A DNA stretch of 38,995 nt, taken from Myxococcales bacterium (GTDB lineage Bacteria; Myxococcota_A; Polyangia; Nannocystales; Nannocystaceae). The stretch covers positions 1 to 38,995 of the forward strand of contig JAAZXR010000039.1 of NCBI GenBank assembly GCA_014240065.1. The letters run 5' to 3'. Under the pieces are notes generated by a model. That model saw only the letters and a list, made by a program, of their open reading frames with translations. It did no database searches and had not been told where the DNA came from. Below are positions 23,008-32,239 of this stretch, piece after piece (the stretch's first letter is position 1; every line of letters begins with the position of its first letter). Position numbers and translations under genes: made by a program.

Positions 23008-24063
23008 CTAGGCCAGCTTGAGCCGCCTCATGGACTCCACTTGATCGCGGAGGGTGTCGAGCGCGGGTTGATAGGTGAGCCCCATCGATTCGCTCACGCT
23101 GTTGTCGAATTTGAGCGTGTGACCGACGTTATGGGTCACGAAGATTCGATCCGCCCCTTGGAGCGGCCCGAACAGCCACACCACCCACTTGGGGAGGGTT
23201 CGCGTGGGGAGCCGATAGACCCCCGGGAACGCCGCCTCGATGGTGGCGGCGATGTCGAGCATGCTCATGGTCCGCGCCGAGACGATGATTCGTTGGCCGT
23301 CGCGGTCGGGGGATGTGGCCGCGAGCAGGTGCGCGCGCGCCACGTCTCGGACGTCGACGACCCCAAAGGAGAGGTCGGGGGCGCCGAGGGCCATCAGCCC
23401 CTTGGTCATGGTGCGGATGGTGTTGAGGCTGGTGGAGTCGCCCCGCCCGCTCAGGGGCGGGCCCAGGATAAACGAGGGGTTGATCGCCGTCATCGTCCAG
23501 CGGTCTTGGGCCCCGTGAATCTCCCACGCGCGTCGCTCGGCGAGGGTCTTTGAGAACGAGTAGGGGTTGTGGCGCAGCGAGCTTCGCTCGTTCCAGCGAT
23601 CCGGCGTGAACACCTGGCGGGGTGTGGCCTCGCACTCGTCGGCGTCGCTGTACATCGCGGCGACACTTGACGTGAGCACCACGTGGCGGACCGACTCGGC
23701 GCGAGAGACCGCGTGGAGCACGTTGTCGGTCCCTTCGACGGCGGGATCGACAAGCTCACGCTGCGGATCCTTGATTTTCGCGATCTGAAAAGGGGACGCG
23801 GAGTGGAACACCACCTCGCATCCCGCGATGGCGTCGTCAAAGCTGCCCGGTTTCAGCAGGTCGGCTTCAAAGAACTCAAGCGTGCCGGGGAGGCCCTCCG
23901 CGAGCGTGGCGAGATGCCCCACTTTCTTCGCGTTGCCCGTGTCTCGCACGGTCGCGTGGACGTGCGCACCGGCGGCGAGGAGCTCATGCACGATCCACGA
24001 CCCGAGGTAGCCACCGGCCCCCGTGACTGCGACGTGCAATTCAGACAAATCCGGCGAGTGCAT
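23008..24063 (-). CDS. Extended SDR, dihydroflavonol-4-reductase-like
   Basis: 351 residues. The Rossmann motif VAVTGAGGYLGSWI binds NAD(P) near the N terminus; AIAGCEVVFHSASPF, VVLTSSVAAMY and YSFSK (catalytic Tyr and Lys) follow in standard order, then INPSFILGP. The family reduces or epimerises sugars, sterols or flavonoid-like ketones, and the DFR/3-beta-HSD subgroup fits best. The substrate is unknown. VRDTGNAKKV after the second strand, with an Arg, suggests NADPH preference (inference). ATG 24063 is preferred; GTG 24072 is in frame three codons earlier. The receiver remnant lies 42 nt upstream on the same strand. Confidence 0.9.
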   Translation of the reverse strand: MHSPDLSELHVAVTGAGGYLGSWIVHELLAAGAHVHATVRDTGNAKKVGHLATLAEGLPGTLEFFEADLLKPGSFDDAIAGCEVVFHSASPFQIAKIKDPQRELVDPAVEGTDNVLHAVSRAESVRHVVLTSSVAAMYSDADECEATPRQVFTPDRWNERSSLRHNPYSFSKTLAERRAWEIHGAQDRWTMTAINPSFILGPPLSGRGDSTSLNTIRTMTKGLMALGAPDLSFGVVDVRDVARAHLLAATSPDRDGQRIIVSARTMSMLDIAATIEAAFPGVYRLPTRTLPKWVVWLFGPLQGADRIFVTHNVGHTLKFDNSVSESMGLTYQPALDTLRDQVESMRRLKLA

Positions 24064-24105
24064 CGGCGGCACGCTAGCATGGTTGCCAAGAATCGCCCGG
24101 CGGAA

Positions 24106-24333
24106 TCAGGTTGACTCATCGACGTCTTGACCGATGAGCGAGCGGACAGTGCAGACAAATTGCGGGGCCTGAATCGGCTGGACGGCCCACGCGTTGATCC
24201 CGAGGACCCTGGCCTTCCGCGAGCTCGCGGGGGCGGATTCTCCATCTGGAGATTCCATGACCTTCAGCTGCTCCGTGTTCAACGCCGCCGCCCATGGTCC
24301 ACGGACGGCGCTTGAGCCGTCCACGAGCATCAT
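24106..24333 (-). pseudogene. Receiver-domain remnant lacking phosphoacceptor region
   Basis: An open frame of 75 codons from ATG 24333 (GTG 24360 in frame adds nine). MMLVDGSSAVRGPWAAALN matches the first strand and helix of a CheY-like receiver, with the second acidic residue (VDD) changed to Gly. After SPDGESA the sequence jumps to KARVLGINAWAVQPIQ and FVCTVRSLIG, which match the last helix, strand and helix (ARxLGAxAYLVKPI type). About 45 residues are missing in between, including the phosphoacceptor Asp and the switch Thr/Ser, and the conserved Lys is Gln. It is best read as an in-frame deletion derivative of a response regulator, either decayed or a phosphorylation-independent mini-protein. 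Expression is unknown. Confidence 0.6.
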
Positions 24334-24602
24334 CAACGGCTGGTTATCACGTCTTCCCACGGTTTAGACGACACGATGGAGCGCACGTACGAGATCACAG
24401 ACGCCGGGTTGGCCGGGGCCGGCGGGAGGTCCGACGTGGGTCGCCGTTGACCCGCACCCGGTGGATCCGTGAGGGCGCGCGGCCACGAGCGGCCCGCATA
24501 CAAGCCATGCCGGTCCCACCTGTGACCCCAAGACCGCCGGAACCAAAACAACAGCGATGACGACGCCCGTGGCGCGCTGTTTGCACTCGTCCCCTGCTGG
24601 TG

Positions 24603-25286
24603 ATGACCGAAAAAAACAAACCATCGATTTCACGCGCGCGCGAGCGGGCGGCGCTCTCGGAGGGAGGCGCGGCGGACGATTCCTCGAGTGACGAGCAACT
24701 TGTGGCGGCGGTGCTGACGGGGGCTCGTCGGCATGCGCGCGCACGGGCGGTGCTCCACATCGCGGGGGGCGTGCGTGGGATCGCACGCCTCTCCACCGCC
24801 GAGCTCGCGAAAATCGAGGGAGTCGGCCCCGCCAGCGCCCGCGCGCTCGCGGCGACCACAGAGCTGTGCCGTCGCTTGGTCCGGATCGAAGTGGAGGATC
24901 GGCCGCAGATCCAGTCGCCGTCGGAGGTGGCCCGGCTGGTCCGCGGGCGGCTGGTGGGGGCGACGAGAGAGCACTTCATGGCCATCGGGCTCAACGCGCG
25001 TCACCGGGTGGTGATGTTCGAGGTGGTCGCCGTGGGGTCGCTCGCCCATGTCGACGTGCACCCGCGCGAGCTGTTTCGCCTCGCGGTCGCGACGGGCGTT
25101 CACTCCATGGTGCTCGCCCACAATCACCCCAGTGGTTCGCCACATCCGAGCGAGGCGGATCTCGTGTTGACCCGCCGGATGGTGGAGGCAGGCGCGCTCT
25201 TGGGGATCCCCGTGCTCGATCACGTCATCGTGGCCTCCGGTGGGGACACGTCACTCGCGGCGCGAGGCCTCATGGATTTCAGCTAG
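24603..25286 (+). CDS. radC: RadC family JAB/MPN-domain protein
   Basis: 227 residues. Helix-hairpin-helix segment VRGIARLSTAELAKIEGVGPA (about 55-85) precedes the JAMM metalloprotease-like domain: FEVVAVGSLAHVDVHPRELF, then LAHNHPSGSPHPSEAD with His173, His175, Ser183 and Asp186, the full zinc motif. Length and order match E. coli RadC/YicR. Despite the name, a DNA repair role is disputed and the function is unresolved; some members sit on mobile elements, but no such neighbour is seen here. The start is ATG 24603 or the adjoining GTG 24600. The first 30 residues are polar and poorly conserved. The next gene starts about 140 nt downstream on the same strand. Confidence 0.92.
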   Translation: MTEKNKPSISRARERAALSEGGAADDSSSDEQLVAAVLTGARRHARARAVLHIAGGVRGIARLSTAELAKIEGVGPASARALAATTELCRRLVRIEVEDRPQIQSPSEVARLVRGRLVGATREHFMAIGLNARHRVVMFEVVAVGSLAHVDVHPRELFRLAVATGVHSMVLAHNHPSGSPHPSEADLVLTRRMVEAGALLGIPVLDHVIVASGGDTSLAARGLMDFS

Positions 25287-25425
25287 TGTGAGTGCTCGGA
25301 ACGGTGAACTGCGGCGTTCGCGACTGTGCCCACGAGGTGGCATATTGGTGGGAACAAGACCGTTGCGTCGATGTTGTACGATGTGCACGGAGGCGCGTGG
25401 ACGCCGCAAAAAGAGAGGACAGATC

Positions 25426-26337
25426 ATGTTTGAACGGATGAGTCGTGGTTGGAGGATTACAAAGCAGAGCTTTCAGCTCATCGGGAGAGACCCCGAGATG
25501 TTGGCCTTTCCGCTGCTGGCCGTGGTGGTCGGGTTCTTCGGGGTTGTGGCCGTCACCGGGTTGGCCGGAGCTTTGGTGCACACGCTCGATCCGGGGATGT
25601 TCGGGGACATGACGGACCACGCCGACGAGAACCCCGCGGTCCAAGCGGCTGGGTTGGGGTATATGTTTGCCGTGACCTTCGTGGTCACGACCTCCTCGAT
25701 CTACGCGAATTTTGCCGTCTTGAACACGCTGCGCGTGCGCCTGGATGGTGGGGACGCGACGTTCATGGACAGCGTGCGGGCCGCGAACGGACGCCTCGGT
25801 GACATCATGAAGTGGTCGCTGGTGGTGACCACGGTGGGCCTGGTGTTGCACGCGATCGAATCGGCGTGTGAGCGCCTCGGTGGGATCGGCTCCCTCATCG
25901 CGCGCGGAGTCGCCGCCTTGATGGGCGGCGCGTGGAACGTCGTGTCTTTCATGGTGGTCCCCGCGATGGTGATGGACGGCGTCGGTCCGAAACAGGGGCT
26001 CGAGCGTTCGGTCGAGGCGCTCAAGAAGTCTTGGGGTGAAGGGCTCACGGCCCACGTCTCGATGGGCTTTGTCTCCTTCATGGCATGCATCCCCTTCTTC
26101 GTGATGCTGGTCTTGGGCGGCGGAGCGCTCGCGAATGCGGCCGAGACCGGTGGATCCATGTGGTACGGCGGTGGGCTCCTCGGCTTGTCCTTCGTGTACA
26201 TCACGGTGGCGGTCCTGATGCTGTCGGTGGCGCGGGTGCTGTTCTCCGGGACCTTGTATCGCTTCGCAACCACCGGGAAAATCGGTGACGAGTACGATGA
26301 CGATCTCGTGAGCGGCGCGTTTACGCCGAAGGACTAG
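25426..26337 (+). CDS. DUF6159-like integral membrane protein
   Basis: 303 residues. A cytoplasmic N terminus (FERMSRGWRITKQSFQLIGRDPEML) runs into about six membrane helices (around 25-50, 75-100, 135-155, 165-195, 220-250, 265-290). WRITKQSFQLI followed by a helix, and the later GLERSVEALKKSWGEGL, are typical of DUF6159-type proteins that look like glycerophosphoryl/YciC-like membrane families. No catalytic residues are apparent, so the function is unknown. ATG 25426 has an excellent GAGAGGA seven nt upstream; the longer open frame back to 25240 is not needed. It converges with the Cys-rich lipoprotein gene across 61 nt containing a hairpin. Confidence 0.85.
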   Translation: MFERMSRGWRITKQSFQLIGRDPEMLAFPLLAVVVGFFGVVAVTGLAGALVHTLDPGMFGDMTDHADENPAVQAAGLGYMFAVTFVVTTSSIYANFAVLNTLRVRLDGGDATFMDSVRAANGRLGDIMKWSLVVTTVGLVLHAIESACERLGGIGSLIARGVAALMGGAWNVVSFMVVPAMVMDGVGPKQGLERSVEALKKSWGEGLTAHVSMGFVSFMACIPFFVMLVLGGGALANAAETGGSMWYGGGLLGLSFVYITVAVLMLSVARVLFSGTLYRFATTGKIGDEYDDDLVSGAFTPKD

Positions 26338-26347
26338 CGACGGAGGT

Positions 26348-26376
26348 GCCCGCGCCCCGCGGCGTGATGCGCGGGC
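26348..26376. terminator. Hairpin between convergent genes
   Basis: GCCCGCGC and GCGCGGGC are exact reverse complements around a 13-nt loop. The element lies between the stop at 26337 (plus) and the stop at 26399 (minus), where a shared terminator is expected. No T-run flanks it on either side, so the role is inferred from position. Confidence 0.4.
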
Positions 26377-26398
26377 GCGCGTCTCTAGGGGGTGTCGC

Positions 26399-27115
<717 letters not shown>

Positions 27116-27356
27116 CCTGAGATCAATACCGCGTCGGGAGGAGGAGCACACGGGCCAAACGCCTGGCATCCGGGGTCTGGCGCGCGGAGCGCGGGGGTCG
27201 GGGATCGCAGGTGGGAGCGGTTCTCCGCTGGCTGGGCCGAGCGATTGAAGGCCGTTAAAGATCGGCTGCGGCGATGAGGGAGGGCGGCCGACGCACCAGC
27301 GCAAATCCGCCCTCTTTGCCGGTTCCGATCGCGAGATGGCCTATACTCAGGGCGGC

Positions 27357-28583
27357 ATGTCCGGCTCAAAGTCGCTCATTTTCTTGAAGCTCGGCGTCCT
27401 TGTGGGGGTCCCCGTTGCGATCACGCTGGGACTGCTCGGATTGGGGATCTACCTTGGTGATGCCCATCGCGACACTGTGCTTCAGGTGGAGTCATTTGTG
27501 TTGGGGCGGGAGGTCGTGCCCGAGGGGGCGGACGCCGAGGGGGCGGACGGCGAGAGCGCGCTCGAGCCAACCGGCGGGCCGGTGGAGACAGGCCCTGCCC
27601 TCGATGGCGCAACCGCAGCAGGGGCGACCATGGGAGGCGAGGACGATGTTGCGGGAACCGACGATCCCAAGCCTCGCGACGCGCGGGGGAAGGCAGCGCC
27701 CGTGAACGAGGGTGGGGAGCCCTCCGCGCCTCCCGCCGTGGCAGCGGCACCTGGCATCGTGGCGCCCACAGATGCGCCGGCAGCAGCGACAGATGCGCCG
27801 GCAGCAGCGACGGGTGCCCGGGCGTCACCGACCGATGGCGAGGGAGTCGTGGGGTCCCCTGTCGCCGCCGCGAAGCGCGATCCGTTTGCGGCTGCCGTCG
27901 AGCCTCCGCCGACGTTCGACGCCTCGTCCATCGCGCGGACACCTGCAATCCCCGATGACCTGCTCGGCACCTACATGGCCGCGCGCACCCTCAAGGTGCG
28001 GGTGCTCGTGGACGCGTCGCTGGTGAAGATGCGACCCGACTGGATCGACTACGTCCAGCGGGTGGTGAGCGTGACCTCTGCGAATCTGCGCGCGCTCGTC
28101 GGCGTGGAGCTTTCACTGTACGGAGTGGGGAGGGTGGAGGGCGTCGTCGCGGCCGGAGCGGGAGGCTTGACCACCGCGAAGGAGGCGCCCCTCGAGGGGG
28201 CGGAGCTATTGCTGGTGTTCACGGCGGAGGCGACGGACTCCGCCAAGGGCGGGGCGATTCCCGGTCACGCCGCGGGCGCGGCGCTCGTGGTCGATCCATC
28301 GGAGCGCAAGATTGGGACGCGGGCTGTGGTCGTCGCTTCACCGAAAGAGAGGCTGCCCCACACGCGAAGTATGTTGCACGAAGTGGCGCACCTGTTGGGC
28401 GCGGAGGACATCACGGACGTGCGGGATCCCGCGTGGTCGAGCGGGACGGTCATGAGCTTCGCGCCGCAGGCCTCGGGCGGGGCCCCCTCCATCGATCCGC
28501 AGAACCTCCGTCGCATGCTCACCCGCAAAAGCTGGCCCACATCGTCGGGCGCGGAAGGAGTGGAGCCTAGTCATGACAGGTAA
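27357..28583 (+). CDS. Membrane-anchored metzincin-like zinc peptidase (putative)
   Basis: 408 residues. One N-terminal membrane helix (about 8-30, LGVLVGVPVAITLGLLGLGI) is followed by a long Ala/Pro/Gly/Asp linker (about 45-195) containing the repeated ATDAPAA. The folded part (about 200-395) has MLHEVAHLLGAED: His341, Glu342, His345 and Asp351, an HExxHxxGxxD zinc site as in snapalysin-type metzincins, and a likely Met-turn VMSF at Met366. The domain faces outward if the helix is a signal anchor. The motif spacing is right, but overall similarity is low, so activity is a prediction. ATG 27357 has AGGG four nt upstream; ATG 27336 is also possible. TATACT at 27342-27347 could be a -10 box. 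Its end overlaps the next gene by 11 nt. Confidence 0.72.
   Translation: MSGSKSLIFLKLGVLVGVPVAITLGLLGLGIYLGDAHRDTVLQVESFVLGREVVPEGADAEGADGESALEPTGGPVETGPALDGATAAGATMGGEDDVAGTDDPKPRDARGKAAPVNEGGEPSAPPAVAAAPGIVAPTDAPAAATDAPAAATGARASPTDGEGVVGSPVAAAKRDPFAAAVEPPPTFDASSIARTPAIPDDLLGTYMAARTLKVRVLVDASLVKMRPDWIDYVQRVVSVTSANLRALVGVELSLYGVGRVEGVVAAGAGGLTTAKEAPLEGAELLLVFTAEATDSAKGGAIPGHAAGAALVVDPSERKIGTRAVVVASPKERLPHTRSMLHEVAHLLGAEDITDVRDPAWSSGTVMSFAPQASGGAPSIDPQNLRRMLTRKSWPTSSGAEGVEPSHDR
27769..27810 (+). repeat. Tandem 21-bp coding repeat
   Basis: The 21-nt unit beginning ACAGATGCGCCGGCAGCAGC occurs twice exactly and encodes two copies of TDAPAAA in the linker of the metzincin-like protein. It looks like a recent duplication and lies outside the folded domain. 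Confidence 0.85.
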
Positions 28584-28794
28584 GATGATCGATAAAACCA
28601 AGGCGGGGATGGAGCCGAGCGCGGAAGAGGCGGAGCCCTCCGGCAAGCTCCGCTTTGTGATGGGCTGGGTGGTGTTGCCCGGGAGCGTCCTCGGGTTCAT
28701 CGTTGGATTGGGCGCGCACTGGGGCGCGCGTCATCCCGACGCGTGGTTTGTGTCCGCGGTGAAGTGGGTGGCGGAGAGACTCTTCACCGGCTGA
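28573..28794 (+). CDS. Small single-pass membrane protein
   Basis: 73 residues. A charged N terminus (about 1-26) is followed by one membrane helix (FVMGWVVLPGSVLGFIVGLG, about 28-48) and a short amphipathic end with Trp residues. ATG 28573 has GGAG seven nt upstream and lies 11 nt inside the end of the metzincin-like gene, so the two are probably translated together. No family was recognised. A partner or regulator of the protease is a reasonable but untested inference. Confidence 0.65.
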   Translation: MTGKMIDKTKAGMEPSAEEAEPSGKLRFVMGWVVLPGSVLGFIVGLGAHWGARHPDAWFVSAVKWVAERLFTG

Positions 28795-28953
28795 TCGGGG
28801 AGCGCGCGGATCGCAAGGTTCGCGGCGCGCGTCGCTCGCCGCTCGTGCGCTCGCGCAACGACGTGCGCAGGCTCGTGCCGAGGGGTGGAGATAGCCGGTA
28901 TCCTCGCATCTAGACCCGTTTTTGAGGCCTTGGGCGCGCCGCCGTCTCCACGT

Positions 28954-28982
28954 TTGTATCCCAGCGGTTCGTGGCATATTTT
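28954..28982 (+). promoter_or_regulatory. Possible promoter for E1 dehydrogenase gene
   Basis: TTGTAT and TATTTT are separated by 17 nt, about 43 nt upstream of the ATG at 29025. The -35 matches consensus only in TTG, but the AT-rich -10 stands out in GC-rich surroundings. A transcription start near 28990 would give a leader of about 35 nt. Confidence 0.3.
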
Positions 28983-29024
28983 CCCGGCTGGTGCTCGCCT
29001 CCAACGGCGGGCCCGAATTTCGTC

Positions 29025-31307
29025 ATGCCCAAGTTCTCGCTCAAAGATCTCCCTCGGTTCCCGGAACTCACCCCTGACAAGCTGCGCCTCGCGTATCGCG
29101 AGATGTGCAAGGCTCGGTTCCACGTGGAGCGCGTGGTCCAAGAGTGCTCCAAAGGCAATATCAAGTTCTCGATCTGGGGACCGGGCGAAGAGCTTCACGG
29201 TGCGGCCCAAGCCCTCGCACTCGACAGCCTGGTCAACAAGGACGCGTTCGGAATCTGGGGGCACTACCGCTCCGCGGGGCTGCTGTCCATGTGGGCGCGG
29301 CTCCAGGGCTATGAGGACTTCCACCTCGACCACATGCGGCAGCAGCTGAGCCGGTCGACAGATCCATGGAGCGCAGGTCGCCAGATGACGGCGCACTTCA
29401 ACGACCCCCGCTACCACATGATGCCGGTGCAGAGCGCCCTCGGCATGCAGATCGGGAAGTCGGTCGGCTACGCGCACGGCTTCAAGATGAAGCATCAAAC
29501 GGACGGGCTCGTGGTCTGTGTCGTCGGCGACGGGACGACCGCCGAGAGCGACTTTCACGAGGGGATGAACGGCGCGAGCGTGCTCAAGGTCCCGATGCTG
29601 CTCGAGATCACTGACAACGAGGTCGCCATCTCCGTGAAGCCCGAGGACGGGCGGGGCATCAAGGACTTCGAGGCCTACGCGAGGTCGTTTGGCTTTGAGT
29701 TTTTCAGCGCCGACGGCAACGATTTCTTGGAGATGTACGAGGTCACCCAGGCCGCGGCCACGTACTGCATGGAGCACCAGCGGCCGGCGCTGTTTTGGGT
29801 GCGCAACCTCTCGCGGCTCAACGGCCACAGCAACGCCGGGGTCTACAACTACACCTTCGACGCGCACGACTGCCTCAACGACTTCGGCGAGGCGCTGGTG
29901 GAGGAGGGGATCCTCGATCCCGAGGACATCGTGCGGCGCAACGGCGTGGAGACGGGCAAGGACTACTACGTGCGTCACGAGCTCGGCGTGATCGGCAAAG
30001 AGTGTGATGACCACATCGTCTCGACCATGGAGACGGCGGGGGCGGAGCCCGAGCCCACCTACGAGTCGGCCTTTGAGCACATCTACGACGACTACCCTGA
30101 GGCGTCGGAGCCGGCGACCGTCGGGACGAACACGGTCATCTCTCTCAACGGCGCCATCCGTGCCGCCCTGCGCGACATCATGGAGGAGCGCCCGGTCTCC
30201 TGGATCTACGGCCAGGACGTGGCCGAGCGCGGCGGGGTGATGCAGGCGACCATGGGCCTGCACCAGCGATATCCCGAGCGCGTCCAGGATTCCCCGATCA
30301 ACGAGCCCTTGATTCTTGGGGCCGCGGTGGGCTTCGCGCTCCACGAGGGATCGACCGCGCTGCCAGAGATCCAGTTCGCCGACTACAGCCTCAACACGCT
30401 GCACTGGCTCGTCTACATGGGCAACTTGCTGTGGACCTCCGGGGGACGATGCACCGCCAACGTCATCGCCCGCCTGCCGGTGGAGCCCCTGCACGGCGGG
30501 GCGGTCTATCACTCCATGTGCATGGAGGGTTTGTACGGCGCGATCCCAGGGCTCACCATCATCGCGCCCACCACCTCGCGCGATTGCTACGGGATGCTGC
30601 GCTCGGCCGCGGAATACTCGGGTCCGGTGGTGGTGTTCGAGTCGAAGGGCCTGTATCGGCTGCCGATCGGCGACGCCTTCCCGGGCGAGCCCTCCGATCC
30701 CAAAGAGATCGCCGCGCTCAAGCGGGCCATCGGCTTTCAGGGGCAGATCCCCTCGCTGCCAGCAGACTTCCGGGTGCCGCTGGGCAAGGCGGCCATCCGC
30801 CGTCGCGGACGAGACCTCACCATCGCCACCTGGGGTCGCTGCACCCTGTTTTGCGCGGAGGCAGCGCAGCGTCTGTCCGAGGAGGGGATCGAGGTGGAGC
30901 TCATCGACATGCGCACAGTGGTGCCCCCAGATCTCGACACAGTGCTCGCCAGCGTTCGGCGCACGGGGCGGCTGCTGGTGGTGCACGAGGACCGCGTCTT
31001 CTCCAGCATCGGCCGCGAGATCCAGGGCGCGGTCATCGACGCGACGCCCGGTGAGGGCGTGGTCGCGCGGGTGCTCGGGCAAGACCCCGTCCCCGGGATC
31101 CCGCAAAATATTAATCTCGAGCACGCGCTGACTGTGAACCCGGACAAGGTGGTCGCCGCTGCCCAGGACGTATTGAAGGTGTCTGTCCACCAGGCCGACG
31201 CCGAGCGCTCGGCGCTCGCGGAGGCGACCTCCAGCGGCACCGCCCCGACGAGCACGCCGCTCCGCACCCAGGTGCTCTGGACCCCCAACCGCAACTTCGT
31301 GGCGTAG
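29025..31307 (+). CDS. Fused alpha/beta 2-oxoacid dehydrogenase E1 (branched-chain type)
   Basis: 760 residues. This thiamine-diphosphate enzyme decarboxylates a 2-oxo acid and passes the acyl group to the lipoyl E2. The first half is the E1 alpha subunit: FSIWGPGEELHGAAQALAL, then GDGTTAESDFHEGMN (GDG at 168-170) and ITDNEVAIS. The second half is E1 beta: WIYGQDVAERGGVMQ, SPINEPLILGAAVGFAL, EIQFADY and VVHEDRVFSSIGREI. In most bacteria alpha and beta are separate genes; here they are one chain. The substrate class (branched-chain rather than pyruvate) is inferred from overall resemblance. No E2 or E3 gene is in the window. ATG 29025 (MPKFSLKDLPRFPEL) is preferred over an earlier in-frame start at 28971. 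The Shine-Dalgarno sequence is weak. Confidence 0.92.
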   Translation: MPKFSLKDLPRFPELTPDKLRLAYREMCKARFHVERVVQECSKGNIKFSIWGPGEELHGAAQALALDSLVNKDAFGIWGHYRSAGLLSMWARLQGYEDFHLDHMRQQLSRSTDPWSAGRQMTAHFNDPRYHMMPVQSALGMQIGKSVGYAHGFKMKHQTDGLVVCVVGDGTTAESDFHEGMNGASVLKVPMLLEITDNEVAISVKPEDGRGIKDFEAYARSFGFEFFSADGNDFLEMYEVTQAAATYCMEHQRPALFWVRNLSRLNGHSNAGVYNYTFDAHDCLNDFGEALVEEGILDPEDIVRRNGVETGKDYYVRHELGVIGKECDDHIVSTMETAGAEPEPTYESAFEHIYDDYPEASEPATVGTNTVISLNGAIRAALRDIMEERPVSWIYGQDVAERGGVMQATMGLHQRYPERVQDSPINEPLILGAAVGFALHEGSTALPEIQFADYSLNTLHWLVYMGNLLWTSGGRCTANVIARLPVEPLHGGAVYHSMCMEGLYGAIPGLTIIAPTTSRDCYGMLRSAAEYSGPVVVFESKGLYRLPIGDAFPGEPSDPKEIAALKRAIGFQGQIPSLPADFRVPLGKAAIRRRGRDLTIATWGRCTLFCAEAAQRLSEEGIEVELIDMRTVVPPDLDTVLASVRRTGRLLVVHEDRVFSSIGREIQGAVIDATPGEGVVARVLGQDPVPGIPQNINLEHALTVNPDKVVAAAQDVLKVSVHQADAERSALAEATSSGTAPTSTPLRTQVLWTPNRNFVA

Positions 31308-31402
31308 GCGCCCCGCCGGCGCCGCAGACCTCGTGCGTGGCCTCCGGGCGGTGGTTTCGTCGCGAACGTGGCGTCGAGGTCGTCTCGTGCAATCATACCG
31401 CC

Positions 31403-32239
31403 ATGACCCGACGCGGCCTCAGCGAACTCAAGGTGGGGGGACTCACCTTGCGCGGCGTCGCCAAAGGCGGCGTGGAGACCTCGCTGATGGTGCCCGAGTT
31501 CAAGCTGCTCTTCGACGTGGGGCAGGTGGTCTCCGGGGCGCAGTCTTTTGATCGCATCCTCATCTCCCACGGCCACGCCGACCACCTCGGCGGCCTGCAC
31601 TATCTGATCTCGCAGCGCCACCTCCAGGACCGGCCTCCGCCGGTGGTGCACGTGCCGGCGGAGATCGAGGCGCCGCTGCGCGTGATCTTCGGCGCGTGGC
31701 GAGAGATCGAAGACTTCGACCTCACTGTGGACCTGCGCCCGGTTCAGCCCGGCGATGACCTCGACGTGGGGAAGGACCTGCGCGCGAGGGCGCTGCGGAC
31801 CACGCACCGCGTCCCCTCGCTCGCGTACTGCGTCGATCGGATCACGCACAAGCTCAAGGTGGAGTTCCACGGGCGCCCGCGCGAGGAGCTCGTGGCCGCC
31901 AAAGCGGCGGGGGTGGAGCTCACCTCGCCCGTTCGGGCTCCCCAACTGTGCGTGACAGGAGACACCCAGATCGAGTTCTTGCAGGCGCATCCAGAGGTGT
32001 TGGGCGTGCGGGTGCTGGTGCACGAGGTGACCTCGTGGGACGAGCGGCGCAGCGTCGAGCAGACCCGCCACTGGGGCCACACGCACGTCGACGAGATGAT
32101 CCCTGTCTCCGAGGGGTTCACGGGCGAGGCGCTGGTGCTCGTCCATCGCAGCATGCGTCACTCACTCGAGGAGGCGCGGGCGGTGGTCGCGGCGCGGTTC
32201 CCGGCGTCGGTCAGGGATCGCGTGCATGTCTTCGCCTAG
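31403..32239 (+). CDS. RNase Z-like metallo-beta-lactamase fold hydrolase
   Basis: 278 residues. The metal-binding motif SHGHADHLGG (His56, His58, Asp60, His61) is intact; CVTGDTQIEF supplies the later Asp, and RHWGHTHVDEM a later His. The layout follows the short RNase Z/ElaC group, which trims tRNA 3' ends, but PHLGLF-type RNase Z features are not all visible, so a related phosphodiesterase is possible. ATG 31403 is preferred; the frame is open from 31337. No clear Shine-Dalgarno sequence. It overlaps the next gene by 14 nt, pointing to coupled translation with a flavoprotein, an unexpected pairing. Confidence 0.82.
   Translation: MTRRGLSELKVGGLTLRGVAKGGVETSLMVPEFKLLFDVGQVVSGAQSFDRILISHGHADHLGGLHYLISQRHLQDRPPPVVHVPAEIEAPLRVIFGAWREIEDFDLTVDLRPVQPGDDLDVGKDLRARALRTTHRVPSLAYCVDRITHKLKVEFHGRPREELVAAKAAGVELTSPVRAPQLCVTGDTQIEFLQAHPEVLGVRVLVHEVTSWDERRSVEQTRHWGHTHVDEMIPVSEGFTGEALVLVHRSMRHSLEEARAVVAARFPASVRDRVHVFA

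Noticed and set aside
24361-24602. Small gene in the gap before the RadC-family gene
   Set aside because: Short frames here give Arg/Pro-rich peptides without a ribosome site or similarity; read as non-coding.
25240-25425. Upstream extension of the DUF6159-like gene
   Set aside because: ATG 25426 has a strong Shine-Dalgarno sequence and directly precedes the conserved N terminus; the extension overlaps the radC end in another frame.
28731-31190. Long open frame on the minus strand opposite the E1 dehydrogenase gene
   Set aside because: Its translation is His/Arg/Val-rich without domains, and the plus strand encodes an unmistakable enzyme. Long antisense frames are expected at this GC content.
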